This document shows, one piece after another, positions 1-11,302 of a stretch of 64,000 nucleotides of DNA. The notes beneath the pieces were generated by a model. It had not been told where the DNA came from, made no database searches, and saw nothing but the letters and a program-made list of their open reading frames with translations. The first letter of the stretch is position 1; each line of letters opens with the position of its first letter. This DNA is from Branchiostoma floridae (Eukaryota > Chordata > Leptocardii > Amphioxiformes > Branchiostomatidae). A program made the translations under genes and the position numbers. The DNA lies in NCBI RefSeq assembly GCF_000003815.2, contig NC_049987.1, positions 655,473 through 719,472 on the forward strand. The letters run 5' to 3'.

Positions 1-1244
1 TATACATATTTATATATTTAATTTTCGTTCATTTATTCGTTCAAATGGCTGGCATCACAGACAGCCAAGGCTGTCAAACTCGTCGTGACTATTATTTTTA
101 TCAAGGGCTAACCTTTAATAATTTGAACACTGTTCAGTAACTGACAGCTATTTGGTCACTAATTTAATATTTGTTTAATACATTTTATATTATATTTCAG
201 GTATGGATTTAAGTTACGGTGTTTATGTATTACATTCTGGGTTGACCGGATCTGATTTTGTCATTTGTGTCATCGTTTCCCTTTTTATATGCCTCCAGTA
301 CAGCTGCAGTAGATACCTCCTTCAGACATGCAGCACAAGTTGTGAGGGTGGATAGCCAGTCCTGAGTAAAGCAAGCATCAGCCAGAAGTTTAGCTGCTGA
401 CTACTTCAATGCTGCTACACACTCCATAGGTAAGACTCGAGACTACAGTGAGTCCTGCATGCTCAATATCATCATTGGCACACTTCATACCTGATAACAT
501 TCGATACAGGTGTTGTGGACCGGATGGTACTTTTCTGTATCACTCAGGCTTTTTATTTGTATTACACAGGCTTCCATCAATTGAATAGAGCGGAGTTCTT
601 TTCTTGGAAGTTTTCTCGAATTGACACGGTGTATTCCATATCACCCAAAGTACCAGCCCGACTGCGGGAGGGCTGAGACCGAGGGTGATGCAGAATACAC
701 CATGTTTTATTTTGTTTATGACATACCTACCTGAAAAAACACAAGTTTCGATGCGAAACGTGCCAGAAGTTATAAAAACTTTGGTGTCCTCGAACAAAAA
801 CAGTTACAGCAGCAATTCTAACGTCCGAATCAGATGTTCGAATTTTAATCTGTGCCGCTCTAGGTGTGGGAAGAGTGCGTAAGTGTTTGACTGAAGCCTG
901 TGTGATAAAAGTTCAAAGCCCGTGTGATGCAGCTTTTTATCACCCGGTCCAGAACACCCGTATCAACCATTATCGCGGCCCAGGTATGACATAAAAGTAA
1001 AATACAACACAATGAATTCGGTATCACCCTCAGTCCCAGCCTTCCCATGGGTCGGATCACTCGACCCACTGTCTGGCTGGTACCTACTAGTAGGCTGATG
1101 CAGAATACACTGTGTTGTATTCTATATTTGTCAATCTTCAGTACACATGGGTAGTCCCTTCAGACGCAAATTTAGGTAGGCTCGATTTTCACACATACTA
1201 TGACATAGGTTGATATTCTGTGATACTTTTGTTTTATGATGTAG
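1..1244. other. Non-coding flank with nested inverted repeats
   Basis: I see no convincing coding exon here. The stretch could be an intron of the gene whose terminal exon is proposed at 1245, because a pyrimidine-containing acceptor (…gttttatgatgtag) closes it. Most of the recognisable structure is the fold-back assembly at 482-1121 (separate entry). Short open frames in this stretch lie on the repeat and are not treated as genes. Confidence 0.4.
482..1121. repeat. Nested fold-back (inverted-repeat) elements
   Basis: Three inverted pairs are visible. An outer pair has about 95-bp arms at 482-574 and 893-990; both contain variants of ggaccgg, a gtatc tract and caggcttc in opposite orientation. 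An inner pair lies at 624-646 and 683-705, and a neighbouring pair at 1001-1121 (aatacaacacaatg against cactgtgttgtatt). This is typical of non-autonomous fold-back DNA transposons or MITEs inserted into one another. No transposase is encoded and no clean target-site duplication was found. Confidence 0.6.
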
Positions 1245-1372
1245 GAACTGGCTCATCACACAAAGGACTCCAAACTCCTGCCAAGGAGTTCAGGATTCAG
1301 ACACAGAGGAAGGCAGCTTGTGCTGGTGTGGACACTACACGGAGTGCTTTGCAGCAGAGGACTAGAATATAG
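1245..1372 (+). CDS. Possible 3'-terminal coding exon
   Basis: After an acceptor ending tgatgtag the sequence is open in one frame for 42 codons and then stops at TAG (1370-1372). The exon would begin with two bases completing a split codon (phase 1). The encoded tail is polar and basic, with motifs such as KEFRIQTQRKAAC and a C-terminal QQRTRI. It is followed by about 1.2 kb of A+T-rich DNA ending in an AATAAA. I do not recognise the protein, and the upstream exons are probably outside the window. A second frame is also open for about 45 codons, so the call rests on exon context rather than homology. Confidence 0.3.
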
Positions 1373-2580
1373 ATGAGAATTTGGAGAGGATGTTATAAGT
1401 TTACTTACCTGTATTTAAATATTTGTATCGACAACAACTTTGTTCTTATATCTGATCGCTGTTGGCCTAAGGGCTGCTAACTGACTAAGACCTTCATAGC
1501 TTATGAAAGTTGTGTTTCAGTGTTGTGCGATTGTATGAACCATGTGATTATGATTTGTGATACATTTTACATATTTGTCAGTATTATATTGTACCTACAC
1601 AGGTCACATTTGATAATTCCATTTGTACCTGCATATACTGGTGGTATTTTGAACCCTCACTTGCATCTGCCCCTCACCCTTCTCTAAAGAAAAAGAATTT
1701 CTTAGCCAGATCACTATAGGCTTGTTTTTAATCTGTTATTAATATAGAAATGATAGGTTATGAATTCCCCAATCTGTGAAGTTAAGGTAATGATGAATTA
1801 TTGCTTGGATAAACATGCAGCATTACATGATGCTGATAGGATCATGTTGGCAAAGTGTAAAACAATACAGGCCCCACTGAATGTCATATGTCATTTATGC
1901 ATTGCAGTTTTTATCGTCATGTTACTGTTCCTTTCATTCGTCTTGAGTTTCTGATTATATAGTGGAACATGTTGATTCATACATTTGTTAACAGTGACAG
2001 CATAGTTAAGATATTGCACAGAGTATGTGATACAACTTTTTATAAAAAAAAGTACATATATTGCAAATTCTTGCCTGAGGGCTTATTGTAGTCTCCAGGC
2101 AGACATGTCAGCTGGATGAAAAAGATAGGGACAAATAAGGTACCATGGGATTTCAGTCTTTTGCAACCTATTCAATTATCTGCCTGCCAGTCAGTTGTCT
2201 CCTTGGCCAACTAACTCCAACTCAAAATTCCCCTATTGCCATTTGACCAGGCCAGAGTCTGGTAGAAACAAATAATGTATGGCAAAAGTATTCTTGTATA
2301 TAATTTCTAAAGCCTGTCTGCACAATCATGGAGACTGATGATAGGTTTAGATAGTGTGTGATGATAAACTGATGCTACTTTGTTGAATGTCATTCATGAT
2401 ATATAGCTTGTAAACAGGACAGTTGATTAATGTCCAATCATACTATGAACATTACTTTAAACTCGAATTATAAGAAAGGGTAACAATTGTATATGGTAAA
2501 GCTAGAGCATTTATCTGTTTACCCTTTAGAAAACCTGTCAATGTTGATATGTTTATCCAATAAATATTACTGAGTTCTGC
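1373..2580 (+). other. Candidate 3' untranslated region
   Basis: A+T-rich DNA with no coding signal follows the proposed terminal exon. A canonical AATAAA polyadenylation hexamer lies at 2559-2564, directly before a tandem-repeat region begins. It is compatible with a long metazoan 3'UTR; without transcript data this is inference. Confidence 0.3.
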
Positions 2581-2589
2581 CACAAACCA

Positions 2590-3090
2590 TGTTCTGATTC
2601 AAAATCATGGGTAAATTTGGGTAATTCTTGGAAGTGATCGGTAAACTTCCAGCTAAATGTGGGTAAAGGGGTAAATATGGCATTGAATATTCTGGTAAAG
2701 TTTGTATAAATCCAAGGTAAATACAGGTAAATGGGGTTAAATATGGCATTGAATATTCTGGTAAAGGTTTGTATAAATCCGAGGTAAATATGGGTAAATA
2801 CAGCTATATGAGATATACTCCGCCTGGTAAATGTCGGTAAATGCGCAAAATATATGAGAAATACCTCGCACGGTAAATCTCGGTAAACGCATATTTACAC
2901 GAACCTGGTAAATGTGGGTAAATCAGGCAAACATTACCCGCTTTACCATGCGGGTAAATGCCTGGTATATTTGCACCTTTACCGGCGGGTAAATGTCGAT
3001 AAATCCCGGGTAAATCTAAACTTTACCCGGCTATACATCGCATTTACCAATGTGGTAAATTCGACTTTTCATGCAGTGAAATCTGGTAAT
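2590..3090. repeat. Degenerate GGTAAAT-rich tandem array
   Basis: The stretch is a dense succession of ggtaaa and gggtaaat words, with a few inverted tttacc words toward the end. Two adjacent copies of a longer roughly 66-bp unit starting at gtaaatatggcattg (2671) and ttaaatatggcatt (2737) are obvious. The period is too irregular for an exact unit. Apparent open frames across the array are by-products of the repeat. Confidence 0.7.
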
Positions 3091-3194
3091 GAATTGCACA
3101 GTATCCTGGTGCAACGATTTCAAAAGTATACGGTGTAGCAAGTCTTCCCATCTCACACCCACATTGCACGACGGGCCCGAATTAACCTCGCCTT

Positions 3195-3668
3195 TTGTCA
3201 ACATCCATCGTATGCCAAAGATCCGGCGATATTCATCCTAACCCAGGACCAGTCCAGGGTTACTCAATTGAATCCTTAAATGTTTTTCATGCAAACGTCA
3301 ACAGTATAACTACTGGCTCTAAAATGGATGGATTGTCTTCATTAATTTTTAAATTCAAACTAGACATACGTGCCATCATAGAAACTTGGTTGAGTGAGTT
3401 CAACTGGTTCTGAAGCTATTTCTCCCGATTGATTTTAATCTCCAATCCGTCGCGACAGGAACAGACATGAATGGGTTGTCTTGATTTAGGTATCTTAGTC
3501 AACGCTCCGATTTGGAATCTTTGTCTACCAAATGCATCTGGCAAGATTTGTATACCAGTCACTTCCGCATTCTTTTCTCTGTTTACTACCGGCCACCTCC
3601 CCAATACCCATACACTATTGATGAATTTATTAAATTGTTTTGTGATTCTATTTTAACGGCTGGGGCTT
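3195..3668 (+). pseudogene. LINE (CR1/L2/Jockey-like) endonuclease fragment
   Basis: The 5' part encodes a leader with the motif SGDIHPNPGP followed by a segment ending DIRAIIETWL, the signature start of apurinic-type endonucleases in CR1/L2/Jockey-like LINEs (…N.rSL…D…ETWL). A frameshift follows. The next recognisable piece, near 3525-3660, contains FRILFSVYYRPPPQ and DEFIKLFCDS, matching the YRPP block of the same domain. The copy is therefore 5'-end-containing but frameshifted, and it is truncated where hAT sequence begins near 3680. The NPGP motif resembles a 2A ribosome-skipping peptide but has His where active versions carry Glu. Confidence 0.75.
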
Positions 3669-3679
3669 CTTAATATGAT

Positions 3680-4180
3680 AATAAAGAAAATAAAGTATTT
3701 GAAGAAAGCCTGCCACAGGACAATGTAGAACAGGCCTGCTTCTGTCGTGACGAGCTAGGAGCCATCCTACAGCACATGTTCCCCGCTGGACAGAATACCG
3801 TGGACAAGACAGACGAATGCAGAGTTTTCTACATTCAAAGAAATTGTACAGAATTACTACCGAAAACACCATCCTCCCTGACTTGGTAAAGATGGTGTCC
3901 TCCCGTCATGCTGACCACCTGCCAGAAACAACCAAACTGCTGAATACCGTGAGCGTCATCCCTATGAGCACCGTGCCATACGAACGGGGGTTCAGTGTAG
4001 AGAACTGCATAATAACGAATGGTAGAGCACGTCCGAAGGGTGAGAATCTACACATGCTGATGAGGATTGGCATCGAAGTGCCAGCAATTGAAAAGTTCGA
4101 CTTCTACCGGACCCTTGAGTGTTCCGGGCAATGTCGCATTTTCCGAAGATGTCTGGAAGGATGCTCCTGTCGCCAGTAAA
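3680..4180 (+). pseudogene. hAT transposase C-terminal remnant
   Basis: The frame open at 3817-4179 ends in a block containing IPMSTVPYERGFSV, HMLMRIGIEVP and EKFDFYRT. This is the hAT dimerisation region, as found in ZNF862-like and other hAT proteins, where the usual form is …DCERGFS…N…K…L…LM.I. The preceding segment (about 3680-3860) is open in a different frame with a typical TDE…VFYIQRN stretch, so a frameshift lies near 3850. No catalytic DDE block is present. The fragment abuts a truncated LINE on its left and short direct repeats on its right. Confidence 0.75.
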
Positions 4181-4445
4181 CGTATGGACGGCGATGTGAC
4201 GCTACCTGAGTGTTCCTACAGATTTTGATTCGATCTTGGTAATATCTATAGACTATGCCTACCATGTACTAGATTATCAGATTTAATTAAAAAGTAGGAT
4301 ATCCCTGCCGCCAGTAAACGTATGGTGACAACCTTTTATTCGATCTTGCTACTATTTAAAGACTATGCCTACCATGTTATACATGTTAGATTCTAATAAG
4401 GAAAGAAGGAAGGTTATTCCTACCGCCAGTAAACATATGGACAAG
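4166..4445. repeat. Three-copy direct repeat behind the hAT remnant
   Basis: The word ccgccagtaaacgtatgg (or close variants) recurs at about 4166, 4304 and 4419. It is followed by similar text (tcgatcttg, gactatgcctaccatgt) in the first two units. Unit length is about 115-138 bp. The array may be subterminal repeats of the hAT element, since its first copy overlaps the transposase stop codon. Confidence 0.6.
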
Positions 4446-4639
4446 CCACACCTTACCGCACTGCACTGATGACCGATGGCGTTTTTGACATTCCAATAAT
4501 ATCAGGTATACTTCTGCGCAAAAAAAAAATAAACGAGTAGGAAAAATGAATTTCTTGGTTAGTTTTGCATTGAAATTTAATGTTTTGCATTGAAATTTAA
4601 TGTCATGTTTAGGGGACACATCATTTCATCAGAAAACCA

Positions 4640-5107
4640 TTGAAGTTATGGATGAATTATTCCATAGTTATAGTTATACAGCCAATCTAGCGTATTGCTC
4701 CCCTATGTACTGTGTTCAATTCTGGAGTAAGTACACCAAGAGTGCTATCTCCAAACTGCGAGTGGCGTACCGCTGCGCATTTAAACTGCTCTTTGCAGTC
4801 GGCAGGCAGGCAAACAAGCACAAGTTGCTTGTTTGTTACCAATCTTACCGACATGTTTGACGCAAGGCGACGCAAGGCGCCGCAAGGTCATCCGTGCATT
4901 TGTGCTATACGTTTGCTGTCCCCTGACAATGACATAATCCGATTGCTTGTTCACTCGGACGGCTTTCGCCATAGCACATTCTGGCGACACTATGTAAATA
5001 ATAGCTAACTCATTGTAAGTGTAGTTTTTTAATCTCTGTACTGTGTGCTTTTCTGGGCCATGGGCCTGATTCAAACAAATAAAAAAATAAAAAAAATTAA
5101 AAAAAAT
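4640..5107 (+). mobile_element. 3' end of a CR1/L2-like LINE (copy 1)
   Basis: The translation contains AYCSPMYCVQFWSKY and KSAISKLRVAY followed by FKLLF, the conserved C-terminal tract of CR1/L2-type reverse transcriptases. After a frameshift a tail continues with IICRLLVHSDGF-like residues to a stop in the taaataatagc tract. A short 3'UTR contains gggccatgggcctgattc and ends in an A-rich tail (aaataaaaaaataaaa). The same 3' end occurs inverted at 38655-39072. The 5' part of the element is missing, as expected for a 5'-truncated LINE insertion. Confidence 0.8.
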
Positions 5108-5239
5108 GTTTAATGGGAAAATGCCAAATTAATTTTTAGGGGTCATTGCATAAAATATTTTTTTTTGCAAGAACAAGCAATGTCTATCGAGGGGTAGCAA
5201 TTGATTGATAATGTGTAAAGAACAATAACACAACAGCCA
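5108..5239. other. Short A+T-rich spacer
   Basis: Nothing recognisable between the LINE poly(A) tail and the coding remnant beginning near 5240. Confidence 0.5.
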
Positions 5240-5965
5240 CGGTTCATCCACTGGGGCACGCATTACTTGAAACAGGTGGTATCGAAGAACATTCCCGCCA
5301 TAATTAAGATCTTTTACTCCAAGAAACTGTCAGGGTTACGTACACAGGACTGAGTTGATGCAATGGAAGCTGTGGTGGAATACAGCGAAGCTACTCCGTC
5401 TTTGTATCTTCGTAAAGAAGAAGATGGGCTCGATAAAAGGCCGATCGAGCCTTTGGAAGCCTGCTTCTACTGTTTCCATGTTTTACAATATTTTCTGGAC
5501 GCAAGAAATGGAGTTGTCCAAACTGAGGAAGAGTGGAGGATTTCGGCTGGAGTAACGCAGGAGCTGATGTCAGACGAAGTGGACGGCAGTTCCAACGGGA
5601 TGGCCGTGTGGCTCTCGAAGCCTCCAGGATTCCGTAGTAAACAACTCACCCACCTCTGTTGCGTACTACAGACCAGACAGGAGGCCGACCAAAAATACCA
5701 TGCCGCCAAGTGGAAGGCGCTCAAAGTGACAGGGAACTCCCTCGAATCTACGATCCCGACCGGGCCACAGTACACTTCAGCCCTGGACGCACTCCCTGCC
5801 CAGCCGTCTGGCCTTGTCTGACAGCCATCCCCGATAACAGCAACAACCTTGCCCCGCAGACCGACATGGAGGAAACTTTGCCGTCCAGAGTGAAGACTTT
5901 CTTTCACAGACTCTTGAAGGCTAAAATGTTGCAAGTTTTGTTGATGCATATGAGGATATCGATTG
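5240..5965 (+). pseudogene. Unidentified protein remnant, likely transposon-derived
   Basis: From 5240 to 5821 one frame is open except for a single TGA at about 5351. It includes RFIHWGTHYLK, then after the stop MEAVVEYSEATPSLYL, EACFYCFHVLQYFLDA and NGMAVWLSKPPGFRS. From roughly 5650 a better-looking continuation appears in another frame (PDNSNNLAPQTDMEETL then RVKTFFHRLLKAKMLQ), suggesting one frameshift. Codon use and the absence of repeats in the peptide suggest a once-functional gene. I do not recognise the family. Position among LINE and hAT debris makes a transposon ORF the likeliest source, but a decayed host exon is possible. Confidence 0.4.
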
Positions 5966-6189
5966 TGTTTCTGACATGAATGACAATTCCTTGACTATTA
6001 TAGTTTTGTACGCAGTCTTCCCGCCTCCATAGCATTAATTGTTTTTTTTTTCTTACCTTTTGTGCTTATAATTTACGTGATGTGTATCAAAAGATACTAG
6101 CCATTTTATTCGATTATTGTTTCTGTTGTATAAATGTACAATCATAGTGTTCGTCCTTATGGGCCATACCGCCTGGCAATAAATAAACT

Positions 6190-7045
6190 AGGACATACAC
6201 TAAGTCCCAAGAATAGTGGACAAACAATAAATTTAAAGTCAAGCGAGGAAAATGAACTTGGAAGCTACATAAAAGGCATAAAGAAATACGTACATGCAGT
6301 CTTCTTCGACCGAGATCTAAATGGTGGATGTAGCAGGGTCCAGTTTCTAATTCAGTAAGTGCAAAGACCCTCCAAAAAATTTTGACTTAAAAAGAAAAAA
6401 AAAAGCAAACACCAACATTCAGTAGATACTTATCGACACAGTTTGCGTGTTAGAGAATTTGCAACACAAAATCACAATATAGAAACGGACACATATTGAA
6501 GCCAGCACAGCGGCATGTCACAACATGACTACTGCAATGACAGACAACTCCAGACTACAGTAGGTGGTTTCGTTGTATCAATGCGCCATTGTTCTTCAAA
6601 CTAAAAGAAAATTTAAAGAAAGCAAAAAATGCCTTCTAAAATCAAATAATTATATGTATAAAATATCCCGGCAACAAAGACCACAATATTGATATTGTTT
6701 TCGACAATCTTAAATTGTCAAGAATGGGGTCCTTAGTTCTGTCGCAGCAGGACAGGACAAGTTTCAGCCGTGAACAGTGATAAGGCACCAACAGGTGTTA
6801 AAACACCTGTGAGTGTCTCGTTCACCGATCCCAGCTGTCAATCACAATTATAATTTGCAGTTCAGACAATAAGATCAAGAACACTTAGTGATTTGACCAA
6901 TAAAAGAGGGGCTCATTATCATTAGATATTTTTGCATCTGACAGAAACACAAAAATCTAATAATGTTTGGCTGGTATAATCTGTCAGGAAGTATTCCTGT
7001 CTTGATTTAAGGGTTTGTTGTTATTAAGCTCATTACCATAGTTTA
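6190..7045 (+). repeat. Dispersed non-coding repeat A, copy 1
   Basis: About 855 bp here align by eye with 28672-29545 in the same orientation. Shared landmarks in order are cactaagtccc, agccagcacagcggcatgtc, aactccagactac, aaggcaccaacaggtg, ccagctgtcaatcacaat and taatctgtcag. No reading frame is conserved between copies. A short hairpin (acaggtgt…acacctgt) is preserved in both. It could be a solo LTR or a non-autonomous DNA element; ends and duplications are unclear. Confidence 0.7.
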
Positions 7046-7659
7046 ACAGACATAGTTGCGTTATCTGGGGAAATTTATAGATTACATTGGTTTCGTTACC
7101 TATCTGCTGTCAATTTTTTGCATTGTGTTATAGTATGTCAGGTTAAGAATGTTTTATCGGTACTAACTTTAGTGTGCGTACATGCACTCTAACAATTGGA
7201 TTTGTTTGGTAATATGCTTCCTTTGCACGGTGGAGCACTCAATTCCTGAAGATGACATATTCTGTGGAATCTGGTTATCACGCTTATTTTACGATGGCAG
7301 CATGTTCAAAAGCAAGCTACAGCGTTAGCGGTACAGAGTAATAATTCGTTTCTTTTCTTTTACCGTTTGCAGTGAAAGTTGCTGATGAACTATCTAAGAA
7401 AAAAAACACACACAATATTTAATAGGTATAACGGAACTTTTCAATTTCACCGGACTCCAGTGCCATCATATTGATAGGTTTCCTTTCGGCAACACATGGA
7501 ATATTGTCACGTAAAAGAACGACACGTATCTTGTACCGTTTCATTTGTGAAACAATATATGAAATGACTCATCGAGGCTACTTCTTGTAGTATGGACGTG
7601 ACAGCCATATGCATGGATGGATACAGGCAATGGGGGTGAATGACCTCAGCGACTGGGGG
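7046..7659. other. No feature recognised
   Basis: A+T-rich unique-looking sequence. I see no exon, repeat array or RNA gene. Confidence 0.4.
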
Positions 7660-8592
7660 CGGCTGACAGAGAGCTGTACTATCCCAAATGTGCTCTATCC
7701 CAAAAGCGCTTTTAGGATAGAACCACTTCTGGGATAAGCCTGCATCCTAAATGTGCTTCTATTCTAAAAGCGCCCTAGGCCAGAGCGCATCCTGGATATC
7801 CCAGACGCGCTTCTTTGTCGCCGTCAGTCATGGTGATTGACAGGACCGCAAGCGGTGATTGTTTCCATATTTGGTTCGACCTCGCGATCGCGAGACGTCG
7901 CGACAGTCTACTTGCGATGATTGCGCTGAATGCTGGCTGATGTGCGAATTCCACCATTTAGAGTCATTTATTCAAGACATCTTGTTTCTGAAATAAAAGC
8001 ACAGAAGGACTGAATGTGATGATATATATCTGCAACAGTCTTTTTAGTTAGTGATGAAATTTCTCAAAGCCCTGTCGTACTGTATAGTAGCTTTTATTTC
8101 TCCTTCATGGATATGAAAAGAAAAGATGACAAATCTTCTAATGGAAGTTATCTTTATTGCAAGTTAATGCACAGAGGTAATTATACACTGCTGAATGAAA
8201 TATGTATACAGTGTAAACATTTATCAAACTTAATTCCATGCAGATTAAACACTATTTTGTCCTTTTGATTCTCACTATATGATTGTCATCAATCTAATTG
8301 TGCATGGAAGACACAGAAAGCAATTCTCAATAGTGCATCCCAAGATGTACTACAAAATGTACCATATAAAATGTATTACAAAATGTACCATAATAGAACA
8401 TGATGACAGTCAGTGAAAACGTCCAGCTGCACATTGATCAGCCATTCAGTTCCCAGGTTGTATTCTATCGCAAAAGCGCTTCTGGGATAGAAGCAGATGT
8501 TCGTCTAACAAGAAAAGTATCTTGTCGTCTATCCTAAAAAGCGCTTCTGGGATAAAATGTGCTTCTATCCCAAAAGCGCTTCTGGGATATCC
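7660..8592. repeat. Palindromic AAGCGCTT array, left copy
   Basis: Two clusters (7670-7830 and 8455-8592) consist of variants of tatcc(c/t)aaaagcgctt and ttgggatagaagc in both orientations, so many words are self-complementary around aagcgctt. Between them lie tttccatatttggttcgacc (7864) and unremarkable A+T-rich DNA (7920-8450). The same array occurs at 21575-22670. Confidence 0.75.
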
Positions 8593-8724
8593 CACCCCAT
8601 ACAAGTACCGTTTTCACTTACAAGTGGTTAACGGTGGTCACCGTGATGCAGTTAGAAGTGAGCTATGAGACGTCTCCTGTCTCCTGAGAGAGACCGGTAA
8701 CCACTTACAAGTGGCTCAGAGAGA
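8592..8724 (+). repeat. 132-bp repeat arm, left (inverted partner at 21444-21575)
   Basis: The block from about caccccatacaagtaccg to gtggctcagagaga is repeated in opposite orientation at 21444-21575 with one visible mismatch. It contains ttcacttacaagtgg, a short palindrome. Both copies have the palindromic array on the outside, giving the order array-132 bp … 132 bp-array. Confidence 0.8.
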
Positions 8725-9829
8725 TGAGTGTGTCAGACTCTATGTGTTGTGTTTTGCGATGAGTAATCAAGTATATTGGGTCATTCCTGGGTTCATGGGT
8801 CACCTCGCTCTGTGTTGACCTGGACGACCAGTGGCCCAAAATTGCCGTACACCCTAGGAATATGCAAGGAAAAGTGTAGTTTTACGTTATTTTGGACAAG
8901 AATAATAACCAGAAAGTGAGTTGGGTGTATTGTTTCTACATGTCTTGGCACTGTCAAAGGCTAAGGTTTAGCAAACAGTGCAGATATGCCTTTTCTTCAA
9001 ACCCTAGTCGGCCGTCGGCAGATGATCGCAGCTTTGAGACGGGTCCAGGGTCGGTTCGATCGGTAAACGTATAACGTTAAACCTTTACCGCTGTGTAACC
9101 TTACATCATTTCCCAGCGACCGTGACATAGTTCGCCATACATTTTGTAGTAGCGGACGTTGTTGATAGAATCTGGAGGTTTCTTGTTTAACAACTGCGCA
9201 CAGAACTGAACTGCTAATGGTACTGTATGGGGAGGGGGGCGAAGTGTGGGGTGGGGGGCGGCTTTGAATGTTGGTAGTATTACTAATTACTGACGTTATA
9301 CCACCTAGACAATCTTCGTACCAAAAATGCCAAATGGGCAACACTCCACGCCCCTGTGCCCCATATATAGCAATTGGGTCTCAAGTGAAAAACTACTTTC
9401 TGCCAAGGAATCCATGTACAGTTAATACAGAAAAAGTGTGATCCTTTGTCTTTCACTGTCTCATTCATTCACCTTGGTGTATTATTGCAGCCAGTAGATA
9501 CCCAATCTGAGTAATAAGGCTTTTAACGTGCTCTAGGCACCTCCTCAAACACAGGATTCCCTTTTTACTTGAACCTTTCCAGCCGACCCTGAGATCGAAT
9601 TCAGACCTTTGAAACATCGATGTGTTCTCCAGAAAGAATTTAGAGTTGAGATTTTCAGACTATAGAGGTGACACAATGGCTATATTGTTCTTCACCTATT
9701 ATTGTAAATCAAATAATAATAATTGCAATTAGCTGTCGGGCAAGAATTTGCAAGAAACCATAATAACATTATGATCTAACAGCACAACACCATAAGAAAA
9801 AATTTCAATTGGTACCTTACTTTTCACTC
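8725..9829. other. No gene recognised
   Basis: There are short spurious frames on both strands and a G-rich patch near 9230-9260. No splice-bounded exon or transposon motif was identified. Confidence 0.4.
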
Positions 9830-10314
9830 ACCAAGAAAAGGGGTGGGTACAAAAAACGTTTTTTGCTTGTTAGACCGGTCCAGAAAAAACAGACCTGAAA
9901 AAATCAGTGGTCCGGATGTTGGACCGATTCAGAAAAAACAGACCTGAAAAATTAGTGGACTGGATGTTGGACCGATTCGAAATGAACAGATTATATCGGC
10001 AGACGTTCACGTGTTTTGGGGCTTACAGATCCAAGAAAAGAACGACAGTGAAGTAGAGAGTTCATAGTCATTTTTACCGAGCTTCTACAGTCAAACTTGG
10101 TCTAAAACAGAGGCAGTTAGTGTTCTTGACATACAGAATTTTTTTAAATGCATATGAACGTCCAAATACAATCTTTTAATTTGTTGCAAAAATGGACCAC
10201 TGTTTTGAGTCGCCCATTCATTAGTTTTCACAGATAGGTGCAGACCTGTACCTGATCCTCTAGACCTGAACCATACCTGTACCTTAATTTTCTGTACCCA
10301 CCCTAAACCAAGAA
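9830..10314. mobile_element. hAT-type MITE with 8-bp target duplication
   Basis: An identical 8-bp word accaagaa occurs at 9830-9837 and 10307-10314. Directly inside are inverted ends ggggtgggtac (left) and gtacccaccct (right). The 469-bp interior has no coding capacity. It contains about 2.3 copies of a roughly 50-bp tandem unit (gaccggtccagaaaaaacag and variants) from 9872 to 9990. An 8-bp duplication plus short G-rich inverted ends is the hAT signature, so this is best read as a non-autonomous hAT element. Confidence 0.7.
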
Positions 10315-11302
10315 CGATTATACACATGTATTATCTCAACATCTGAAGCAAATTAGTCAAAACACATAACTCCAGGTGGGAGTGGATCAAACCATTCTGG
10401 TTAGAATGGGGAAGGGAATTTCACAAGCAACTCGTAACCTCTGCTTCGCCTATTGAGTCAGTGAGTCGAACTAGCTCGACAATGTTTCTAACTTAGGGAG
10501 AAGAGATGCTGCTACACAGCCTACAGTGAGCATAGTTCAGTGGTCGATGGCCTTACACTGAGCAAACTCGTTTGAAAAAAAATGGTCTTATCTCTGGGTG
10601 TTTTAGTATCTTATGATACACTTTATGCTGATGAATACTTTTTGTACTGTGTTCCCACTCTGCAAAATAATCGATTTGCATTAAAGTAGCAGAACAATCA
10701 TATGATTTCACCAATGGAGATCTACATCATGGTTATGGACCCCAAAAGGGAGTGACATATTTGTCAGCACTCATGGTTTCCTACTGGTTGCCCTGCACAG
10801 GAGAATGTCCATGACGCAATACTTTGTCGCCAAACTTACAATTGGGTCATGCTTTAAGAGACATTGTGTTCTTCTGTGTATCTGAGTCAAATCGAGTCAG
10901 ACCATGAGCTATTGCTGTATGATTTTGGAGGCTGACTTATGAAGCTACTCTGAATTGTGTGTAGTCATACTTCAAATCCTTATCTGGTCAAGACTACTGG
11001 CTTATATGCATTTCTAAAACTGTTTTGAAGAATAACTCCAATACTTGCTAATCTGTATAACTTATAAGCCTGCCTCCCCTGATGTGAACACCATGGTGGT
11101 TGGGACCAGACTGAGGGCTGGTAGATTACATTAGCCGAATTCATTGGTTTGCATTAGCCGAATTCATTGGGTGATTTTATATACATGTAGTACAACCTTG
11201 GTCTTCAATGGCCAATTTGAATCAATTGGAATAGATTATCCTGAATGTGAAGTTGGGATTGATTCAAATTGATCAAGGAGGATGCAACACACCTCTTGAG
11301 GA
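10315..11302. other. No gene recognised
   Basis: No coding exon is seen. A 20-bp word (cattagccgaattcattgg and variant) is directly duplicated near 11134-11172. Confidence 0.4.
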
